From Exophiala sp. HKRS030 (lineage: Eukaryota > Ascomycota > Eurotiomycetes > Chaetothyriales > Herpotrichiellaceae), in assembly GCA_023897205.1 (NCBI GenBank), contig JAHWDD010000002.1:5022001-5086000 (forward strand): DNA of 64,000 nucleotides. Reading direction: 5' to 3'. Numbering within the stretch: position 1 is the first letter of the stretch; each line of letters opens with the position of its first letter. The position numbers were made by a program, and so were the translations under genes. The notes under the pieces are model-generated. The model had not been told where the DNA came from. It worked only from the letters and a program-made list of their open reading frames with translations, and made no database searches. Positions 56,405-64,000 of this stretch are shown here, piece by piece.

Positions 56405-58021
56405 TCAAACCTCTGTCGTCTTATTCGCGACTTGATCTCCCGGTATTTCTTCTCCATCTAAGATATCAGGGTTTGCCCTAAATGCTTCACTGTCGAGAAC
56501 CGGTATCAGTTTCCTTACATCTCGTTCTACTACTGTAACCGTCCTGGGTAACCGGGCAATTGTTTCCGGTCCAACTATCAAACATCGAGACAGATATCGC
56601 AACATTGCAGTGATTGCCTTGACTTTTTCTTCCGTATGCCCATTTGCCGTGTTTCCCAATGCCTTTGTCAGCATTGCCGGAATATATGTCGGCTGTACGG
56701 CAGGTTGCCCTATCTTGCCGTTGACGTTCAGTCCGTGGGTTAATGTCTCTCGGATCTGCTCGGACAATCTCTCCCTGAATGCCACGAAAAAAACATCTGC
56801 TGAATCCGCATCCGTGGTATTTCCCAGGCAGAACAACCTCATCAAAGCACGATCCGAAGCATCTTCCACGTTAAATTGTCGTGTATATCCCGCCCTGTGC
56901 AACAGCTCTAATTTCCGCGTCAAAATGATATCGTATCCTTGACGAAGATTCATTTCTCCGCTGATGATTGCATGTGCAACATCGTACACATTCCTGTATG
57001 ATTGAAAGATGGGCTCAATCATTTTCTTCGCGCAGGTCCAATCTTCGTGCCCAGATGCACCTGAAAGATCCAGAACTTGTTCTAGGAACCGCATTTCAAA
57101 TGCTCGATCATGGCCACGCATTTCCAGCAATCCTGACAATGACGCTGGTGCATTTTCCGCCTGAGCGAGTTGTCCAAAATTGAAATTGGACCCTAGCTTG
57201 ATCCCCATCAACAAATCTGCTTTGTGTTTTTGAGTCAGATTGTTTAAAGCTGGAACTAATCCAGCTTCGACTGCTTGGTAGAGAATCATATCGTGGTTGA
57301 CCTTGGAGATGTCAATCTTTTTGATGTCGGCGTAGTCTTTTGCGAGCGTTGGATCCTTGCCTAGGTCATTCGTCACCATCGAAGTGATGAGGGTGTATAG
57401 ATCTTCTCTCGTGCTGAGGCCTTCGTCGAAGATTTGCCGTAGCCATGTGAATGATTCTCGTTTCAAAACTATTGCCTTGGGTTGCTGAGTTCCAATGAAG
57501 GTTTCGTACTCATTATTATGTAGCCAACGGAGAGCCAACACACCAACCAGAGTACGATTGACTTCCGCAAAATCTTGCTGGTACAATTGCTCTGATATGG
57601 AAGGACCTTCAGGACGAGGCGCATTCGGGTTTCGAACGAAAGTCGCTTTCTGGAGACGCTTCAATTCTGCCGGATACTCATGCTTAATGACCTCCAAAAC
57701 TTTGATATCAGGTAGCGTCCAGAAAGTATCATCGTCAATGATATGGCGTAGAGGACGGGGTGTGGTGGCTTTGTCGAAAGACATGATGTTAGTTTGTGCC
57801 CGTCGAGCGTGATACCCAGTGGCTTTCGTTGTTGAACTTGAGCCTATAGTCTCACCACGTCTTGGTTGGAAAGATGAATTATGGTTGGGGCTAGATGAAT
57901 GAAACATTGAGGAACAGGCTGAGAATAATTTGATGAAAAGATTGTCTTTCGTATGTCGCGAGGAGTCGGCGTTTTCATCCATTGTCACAATCGCGGATAT
58001 GGTTACTCTCGCTAGGCTCAC
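56405..58021 (-). CDS. conserved-looking protein of unknown function
   Basis: Not recognised. Open frame of 538 codons. The start may be at 58021 or at the internal ATG in IMSFDKATT (about 57785), after which the sequence looks better conserved. The body is helical and charged, with SRHTKDNLF, VLALRWLHNNEYETFIGTQQ, ISKVNHDMILYQAVEAGLVP and GHEDWTCAKKMIEPIFQSY. The spaced His/Asp/Glu residues (VNHDMI, MRGHDRAFEMRFLEQVLD, GASGHEDW) could bind metal, but this is a guess. No membrane helix. No frame break. It lies downstream of the NO VEIN-like gene's 5' end and upstream of the DHA2 transporter. Confidence 0.6.
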   Translation of the reverse strand: MSLARVTISAIVTMDENADSSRHTKDNLFIKLFSACSSMFHSSSPNHNSSFQPRRGETIGSSSTTKATGYHARRAQTNIMSFDKATTPRPLRHIIDDDTFWTLPDIKVLEVIKHEYPAELKRLQKATFVRNPNAPRPEGPSISEQLYQQDFAEVNRTLVGVLALRWLHNNEYETFIGTQQPKAIVLKRESFTWLRQIFDEGLSTREDLYTLITSMVTNDLGKDPTLAKDYADIKKIDISKVNHDMILYQAVEAGLVPALNNLTQKHKADLLMGIKLGSNFNFGQLAQAENAPASLSGLLEMRGHDRAFEMRFLEQVLDLSGASGHEDWTCAKKMIEPIFQSYRNVYDVAHAIISGEMNLRQGYDIILTRKLELLHRAGYTRQFNVEDASDRALMRLFCLGNTTDADSADVFFVAFRERLSEQIRETLTHGLNVNGKIGQPAVQPTYIPAMLTKALGNTANGHTEEKVKAITAMLRYLSRCLIVGPETIARLPRTVTVVERDVRKLIPVLDSEAFRANPDILDGEEIPGDQVANKTTEV

Positions 58022-58851
58022 AGACTTGGCAATTGCATCTCATCGCGGTTGTGTAAATCCTATATGACGATGCTGATGTTGCAAACGGCCATAGACAAGG
58101 GGGTTGAATTGTTCAGAGATCCTTGGTGGGGCTGAATTTGCTGACATGAAGTGTCACATCCACTGTCAATAGTCAGTCCAGTCCGGTCACGCATCCAGTC
58201 CGTGGATATTGATCAGAAAGAAAGACTGTAGAAGAATGCTCAGAAAGTCGTCTTTGGCTTTGGCGCTTGCTTGATGTATGTCCTGCGACGCCTGCCTGAT
58301 TTCTTAAGCTGAATGAGCTGCAGCGCCTGCGGCTGGGGCAGAACTTGAGCGACCGGCTAGATGAGGATTTAGCCAAGTGGAAATGATTCAGGCACACCAG
58401 GAACTCATATGGACATCTGATTCATTAGTGCGCGACGTTAAACAGCATCGCGTTTACGTGTTGGCCTTTGTAGAGTCAAGAGAAACAGGCGAAGGCAGGA
58501 AGGATGCAGCAATACAACAAAAGACGCAACCTTTCATTGGCTCGAGAAAGTGGCGCTAAACTGCATGCGTCAAGGCGCAGCAACTCCAAGGCGACTTGCG
58601 AGGCTGAGACCATTCGGGCACTGTAGGAGCACAGACGAATCAAAGAATTCCACGCTACGATCCTTTCAGGACTCTAGGAAACGTAGCGATTTTGGAGTTT
58701 GAACGTGTGAATCAACTGCAGTATCAGCGACTCTGCGCTGTTTTGACTATGGACTGGTATTCAAATTATCATTCCAAGAAACCAAAATGACCACCTAACG
58801 CCGAGTGGGCCTCGAATCGATAAAGACTCAAGAGGCCCGAAATCTCCATGG
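58022..58851. other. intergenic
   Basis: Between the 5' flank of the unknown gene and the 3' end of the transporter. No gene was seen. Confidence 0.4.
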
Positions 58852-60537
58852 TTACGCCCTACTTCGTGGCCGTTCAATCGTACTCGAAGAAAGTCTGGTC
58901 GCCTCTCGTTCAAGCTCCAGCTTTTCATCCGCAGTGAGATCGCTCTTCGCCTTAGGCACGTTGGCCCAAATCGCAATCACAACCAACGAAGTGCTTGCGG
59001 CAGCAGTACCAAGCCAGAACACATTCTTGTAACTCTGTTTCATGCCGACTTCGTCCACGGTGTATGACTGAATTATGTCAGAAAATCCCAACAGTAGAGC
59101 AACACCAAGTTGTAGGACAGAGTTGAGCAAGCCTCCAGCCAAGCCTTGTCTTGCCTTGGGAAATTGCGTGGTCACAAAGACAGAAGCCAGAGTGTATGAG
59201 AGGTCGATACCGATCGTGCAAAGAATCATAGCAGGGAGGATCCAGGCCCAGTAGTTTGGTGCATCTGGCAACATGGCAAGCAACACTTGACTTCCTATCG
59301 CACCAAGCGCCGATATGATCAGCAGTATCTTGCCAGAAACGACATGTAGGATGAATCCTTCAATGAGACTCAAGAACAGACCCCCAAGTACCATTGGCGT
59401 GTACCAAGCGACAATCTGAAGTGGTGTTGCATTGAGCACATTCTGGAAGTACTGCGTGGCATACAAGAGGACAATACCAACCGTTCCATAAAGCAAAAGC
59501 AGGGCAACCAGCAGAGGCGTCATATGAGGTACCTTGAACAAATCGGGAGGTAACAGTGGTGATTCAGCGACCCAACCTTCGATGTAGCATGCCACAATGA
59601 GAAGAACGCAGCCAATGGTGAACAGAGTTGGAATATAAGGGGTTCGCCATCGCTGATCGGCATGGGCTGACTGAGTGATAGAAAAGACGATAAGAACAAG
59701 GCCAGGGATGATGGTCAATGCCCCGAGCCAATCCATTTTGATGCCATTCAATTTTCTCTCCTTGCGATCATTGGGAATAGAGAAGATTGAGGTAACGATG
59801 GTGAGAGCAGCCAGAACGGCACCGATCCAAAAGTACCAAGACCATCTTGTGAATTGGCCTACCATGCCAGCGCAGAATATGCCGATGAAGAATCCAACCA
59901 CAGCAAAGGTTCCATAAAGAGCAAATACAATGTTCTTGCGAGGCCCAGGGCGGTATACACTCCCAATAATCATGACTCCGGTAGGAAGGTAGGCGGCGGC
60001 GCCAAGACCTTGTAGAGCTCGACAAAAGTCGAGCATAAGTGGATTGATGCTGAAACCACAAACAATGCTCCAGACCGTCAGCCAAGAGAGGCCCCATATG
60101 TACACAGGATATCCACCCCACATATCACCCAATCTGCCAAATACCAGGAGAGTACTTGCGATGACCAAGGAGAAGGCAGTCGCGGGCCAGACGATGGCTG
60201 AGGCGGGGATATTGAGTTCAATGATTAGTGTGGGAAGAATGACACCAAATCCGGACACGAAGTACTCGGTCAGTACCTGTGACATGATGACGCTGAACAA
60301 GAAGGCGATTTCCTGCCATATTGAGCTGAATGTTGGAGGCCGTTCTCGTCCTAGCCGATCAATCCGTGCTTCTAACGACTCTTCGACATCAGGCTCAGTC
60401 GCTACTTTCTCTGCAAGATCCAGATCGGAAATCTCAGCGTTGATTGATTGTGGTACATCCGCATTTTCCCCGGGACTTGATATCTGGGGGACTAGATGGC
60501 GAGCATCATCGGAAGGACGGATATGCATAGTGAGCAA
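58852..60537 (-). CDS. MFS drug:H+ antiporter, DHA2 (ATR1-like, 14 TM)
   Basis: Plasma-membrane exporter of the DHA2 branch, with relatives active on aminotriazole, borate or toxins. Single exon of 561 codons; a second Met three codons later is an equal start. The first 85 residues form an acidic, hydrophilic tail. The helices that follow include LIIELNIPASAIVWPATAFSL and GRLGDMWGGYPVYIWGLSW (a motif A variant between helices 2 and 3), then ALQGLGAAAYLPTGVMIIG. The 14-helix pattern continues through ATQYFQNVLNATPLQIVAWYTPMVLGG, typical of the ATR1 group. No break. Confidence 0.9.
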   Translation of the reverse strand: MLTMHIRPSDDARHLVPQISSPGENADVPQSINAEISDLDLAEKVATEPDVEESLEARIDRLGRERPPTFSSIWQEIAFLFSVIMSQVLTEYFVSGFGVILPTLIIELNIPASAIVWPATAFSLVIASTLLVFGRLGDMWGGYPVYIWGLSWLTVWSIVCGFSINPLMLDFCRALQGLGAAAYLPTGVMIIGSVYRPGPRKNIVFALYGTFAVVGFFIGIFCAGMVGQFTRWSWYFWIGAVLAALTIVTSIFSIPNDRKERKLNGIKMDWLGALTIIPGLVLIVFSITQSAHADQRWRTPYIPTLFTIGCVLLIVACYIEGWVAESPLLPPDLFKVPHMTPLLVALLLLYGTVGIVLLYATQYFQNVLNATPLQIVAWYTPMVLGGLFLSLIEGFILHVVSGKILLIISALGAIGSQVLLAMLPDAPNYWAWILPAMILCTIGIDLSYTLASVFVTTQFPKARQGLAGGLLNSVLQLGVALLLGFSDIIQSYTVDEVGMKQSYKNVFWLGTAAASTSLVVIAIWANVPKAKSDLTADEKLELEREATRLSSSTIERPRSRA

Positions 60538-61206
60538 TAGCGTCGAAGATGAGCCGATGTTTGCAGTATATCAGAACAGAGTAGATGCGTGATTGTTATT
60601 GTCCATAATGGCACGAAATTTCGGTATATATCATGGAATGGCGAAGTTTGGGGAAAGAAACCTTACGAGGGGTAGATTCGAGGCTGAATAACGTCCGGGT
60701 TGACCAACCCCAACACCGATGATGCGAATCACCATATTTTCCGGTAGCCACTAGCGTAAGACGTGGAGAGCAAGAGCGATGACCTACCTTTCCATCGAAT
60801 CACGCTTCCGCGTAGCTCGATGATAGATGCAAATGGGTGGTGGAGGCGGCTGAAAACTTGTATCAATTTGGTAATGAAATCATGGAGAAGAAATGCCAAG
60901 CCGGAGGAGTCTGGGCGGTCTCCCGGATCCGATATCACGTCCGATTTCTCCGATGAATTAGTCCGTCCGTTCAATGTTCCCTCTCGGACTTGTCAAAGTA
61001 TAGTTACTGAGCTTCGTGGTGGCTTGCCTCTAACAATAAAACTCGGTGAGAGGGGAATGACCGTTCCTGAATGGACAAGATGTGATGATCTTCTCCATTT
61101 TGAAGAGCCTACATGTCGATATTGGCCCGCATTGCACATTCCTCATCCCTGCTTGTTGCCCTACGTATCATCTACACATACATGGTAGTTGTTACTACCT
61201 TGGTCT
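60538..61206. other. intergenic
   Basis: No supported gene. A plus-strand frame at 60763-61188 has no motif and overlaps the promoter side of the transporter. Confidence 0.35.
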
Positions 61207-62047
61207 CTACGCTCCCTCTGCAGGCACAAGCTTCTCGCTCCCTGTTTCAATATCCTCGTTTATGTTGCCCCCCTGAGGCACCTCGGCATTGTCAGCAGTC
61301 TCGGGTACCACGGAGCGTGCAGCAATGGCGTCTTGTCTTTGTTTATGCAGTGAGAGCCCATACACCAGAAGAGTGATAGAGTATAGTACGCTATCGATAA
61401 TTAGCCCGGATTATGTAGAAAAGAAAGAGGTTGACAGGAAACATACAATTCCACGGCACCAAGCCCGGCAGCGGTTCCCGCTAATGCAATGCCTGCGCGG
61501 TATTTTCTTTTATGAGTCTTCCGATACCCAATAAGGCCAGAACTCGAAGAGGCTCTCCACCGATTGTAAGTGTCATCGTTGTTGAACCACCAGCCATTAG
61601 AGTTGTGGAAAGCAGTCCAATCTGCGAGCAAGGAGAAGGCAACTAGCCAGAAGACAACCCCAAAGATCTCAAGACTGAGCACAGCCCAACGATTATAAAG
61701 TGCTGGTTTGTGTGATAGCGCCACGTAGTAGTAGGCGAAGATTAGGAGACTTGCAGAAGCCTACCCTTGGTTAGTATGCTTGGTGCCGATTGTCATGATC
61801 TGATGCGTACGGTGAACAAGGCAAAGCCGAAGGCAGTATAGCCTCCCCAGATGGACGTGGACACAGCAGTGAAAATCAAAACCAAGATTGCTATTGCAAC
61901 GCGAGAACATCCAACCGGTGTCGACCAACGTGGCATGGGTACAACACGAGGATTCTGCCCTGCAATTTCGGGCGCTTGGGATGAGCTCGACATGGAGAAG
62001 CGGGATACAAGGCCTGGCTTGTTATGAGGGGAAGCTTGCTGAGCCAT
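61207..62047 (-). CDS. MARVEL-domain four-helix membrane protein
   Basis: Small integral membrane protein with the MARVEL layout. Start at 62047 (MAQQASPHNKPGLV). The first intron joins ALFT to ASASLLIFAYYYV. A second intron (GTATGT..GATAG) joins GAVE to FVLYSITLLVYGLSLH, ending at 61207-61209. Four hydrophobic segments are visible: VAIAILVLIFTAVSTSIWG, FALFTASASLLIFAYYYVAL, LEIFGVVFWLVAFSLLADW and GTAAGLGAVEF with VLYSITLLVYGL. Both termini are cytosolic-looking and hydrophilic. Fungal MARVEL proteins act in membrane apposition and eisosome-like domains; the specific role is unknown. Confidence 0.75.
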
Positions 62048-62705
62048 ACACAGGTCAAGCCGTCGCAACTTGCTCTACTTAGGCAGCAGAGAGGTGAAAG
62101 AACTGTTTGAATACCAGAATATGGCAGCCTTTATGTTGATGTTATTCATGATGTTTGCAAGCAGTAGAATTCACCCGGTCAACGAATGGAGAATGTGTCC
62201 AAACACAGCAACATTCCTTCGGGGCCAGCATCCATTCGAGATGCTATTCATGTTCCGCATTGGGAGCGTGATACTCACGTGGCCATATTGGCTCTCCAGG
62301 TGGCTGCGACAAATGGTGTCATCAATCGAAGTCGTCCAGCTCGACATTGGGAAGCGCATGTTCAACGACTGGGGGAGAAGAGGATGATTAGCAGGACAAG
62401 TAGAAGTGAAAGAGGTGATTCCACGGAAACAAGACCCAGAATAATCAATGGCAACGTCAGGATTGAGTAGGATTACAGGTGATGTCACTAACCCCAAAAA
62501 AGTTCGAACCTCAGAAACTCCCCAGTTAGTGAAACACTCCTCAGTCCACCAACCGTATTGTTATTCGTGTGATTCTTCAACCAATGATTGATTTCAGTTT
62601 ATAACCTGTTTCCTATCAAAGGCTCATCGAACATCAAGTAGATTTTGATCAAGACGCTCATTTGCAACTTGAGTCTCTGATTACTGTTTTCAATCGTGAT
62701 CCAAC
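62048..62705. other. intergenic, divergent promoters
   Basis: Between the divergent MARVEL and aldo-keto reductase genes. No gene was seen. Confidence 0.4.
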
Positions 62706-63773
62706 ATGATGTCTCAAATAGGGAAACAAACAGCTCCTCGTCTGTCACAACTATCCAGGCATATCTCAAATCAGACAAGGACGTTGTCAGGATACAACAA
62801 GTCAACGGCAAAGCTGAACACTGGCGCAGATATTCCGTTGGTTGGATTCGGAACATGGCAGGATAAAGGTGCTCAAGAAGAAGCAGTCTACCAGGCTTTA
62901 CGCGCAGGATACAGACATATTGATACTGCACGGATGTGAGTACTAATTAGTCTCGACTCCTTCACTTGGCTAATAGAATACAGATATGGCACTGAGCCCG
63001 GTGTCGCTGCAGGGATTGAAAAGAGTGGTGTACCGCGAAAGGACATCTTCATCACCACTAAATTATGGAACAATTCACATCATCCCGAGGATGTAGAGAA
63101 GGCAGTGGATGCATCTCTCAAGGACCTCAAAACAGACTACATCGACCTGTATTTGATGCACTGGCCGAGTCCTTTTGCCCGGAGTGATCAACTGATACCC
63201 AAGAAAAACGACAAGATTGAAACAGGCGACAGTGATTACGTCGACACTTACAAGGCGATGGAAAAGTTGCTCGACAAGGGCAAGGTCAAAGCCATCGGCA
63301 TCAGCAACTTCTCAAAGGCCGAACTTGAAAGGCTCTTGAAGGAAACGTCGGTTGTGCCGGCGGCTCATCAAATCGAACTTCATCCGTATCTCGCACAGCA
63401 CGACTTTGCGGATTTCCACCGATCCAAGGGCATTCACATTACGCAGTATTCTCCCTTTGGAAATTCAAACGAGATCTACAGCAAGGGTCAGGACATTGGA
63501 AAGTTGATTGACGACCCGGTCTTGGTAGGAATTGGGAAGAAGTACGGAAAGAATGGTGCTCAGGTTGCATTGGCCTGGGGCATCGCCAAGGGACGCAGTG
63601 TGATTCCCAAGTCCAAGACGCCGGCACGTATCAAGGCCAACTTCGAAGGTGACTTCAAGCTGGATGCTGAAGATGTCAAGACGATTGACGGTCTCGACAA
63701 GAAGCTGAGGTTCAACGATCCATCAGAGTCCTTTGGCTGGAATTTCTATACCGATCTTGACGGAAAGAATTGA
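62706..63773 (+). CDS. aldo-keto reductase (AKR), possibly mitochondrial
   Basis: NADPH-dependent carbonyl reductase of the AKR superfamily. Exon 1 is 62706-62935, the intron 62936-62983 (GTGAGT..ACAG), exon 2 62984-63773; the total is 339 codons. The first 35 residues (MMSQIGKQTAPRLSQLS, Ser/Arg-rich, no acids) resemble a mitochondrial presequence, then ADIPLVGFGTWQ starts the barrel. The catalytic tetrad is visible as Asp in RHIDTAR, Tyr in IYGTEPG, Lys in TTKLWNNSHH and His in LYLMHWPSP. SNFSKAELERLL, HPYLAQ, and VIPKSKTPARIKANF (cofactor phosphate binding) complete it. The nearest types are glycerol dehydrogenase/aldehyde reductase (GCY1, xylose reductase); the substrate cannot be set. 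Confidence 0.92.
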
Positions 63774-64000
63774 GTGCAGAAACAGGATCCAACATTTATG
63801 AAAATATCAAATTCTGTATATGGGCTGCGAGCGAATCGCAGTGCCGTACGGTTGAGTGTCATCAGTGTCAGAGTGTGGCTCTGTGTGTTATAGACTTATA
63901 CTGGTGCCTATGTGCACTCGTAAGGAGGAGACGTCATTATGAGCGGATCTGATCGGGGATTGTCCAGCACAGCCACCATGAAGAGGATATGCATGCAACC
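63774..64000. other. 3' flank at the right edge
   Basis: Non-coding 3' flank of the aldo-keto reductase; nothing else was seen. Confidence 0.4.

Overview
The window looks like nuclear DNA of a filamentous ascomycete (Pezizomycotina). The evidence is short introns (mostly 40-75 nt) with GTRAGT donors and CTRAC-type branch sites, a Zn2Cys6 regulator, a heterokaryon-incompatibility (HET) domain gene, a 14-TM DHA2 exporter, and genes well separated on both strands. Nothing seen fixes the species. No tRNA, rRNA or CRISPR was recognised.

Layout. 0.5-6.1 kb: an ACS-family (Dal5/TNA1-type) anion permease, divergent from a PEP-mutase/isocitrate-lyase-family enzyme, followed by a Zn2Cys6 regulator; CGG-type palindromes lie in the shared promoter. 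6.8-7.25 kb: a very AT-rich island bounded by perfect 29-bp inverted repeats. 7.7-11.2 kb: TRM11, GIR2-like RWD protein, a small unknown gene. 13-19 kb: secreted alpha-amylase, AFG1-type mitochondrial ATPase, APS kinase. 21.8-25.6 kb: a disordered unknown protein and an IMPACT-domain protein. 26.5-31.8 kb: two divergent genes that look like complementary halves of a Rieske oxygenase (one has the catalytic iron domain without the Rieske centre, the other the Rieske centre without the iron site), then TMA20/MCTS1. 33-43.3 kb: La-motif (LARP1-type) protein, NPR3, class I haem peroxidase. 45.6-55 kb: a HET-domain gene and a seven-exon gene of about 1,700 codons coding a sacsin/NO VEIN-type GHKL ATPase with a C-terminal DUF3883 domain. 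56.4-63.8 kb: an unrecognised conserved-looking protein, DHA2 transporter, MARVEL membrane protein, aldo-keto reductase.

How they may work together. Most are unlinked housekeeping genes. Several act in translation or nutrient signalling (TRM11, GIR2, IMPACT-like, TMA20, La-motif protein, NPR3). Three groups look functionally connected: the permease/PEP-mutase/regulator trio, the split Rieske pair, and possibly the HET and NO VEIN-like genes.

Quality note. Five genes carry eight places where coding continues only if one base is added, nearly all at short mononucleotide runs. This is best read as homopolymer undercalling in a long-read assembly, although real decay is not excluded. Affected models are flagged.
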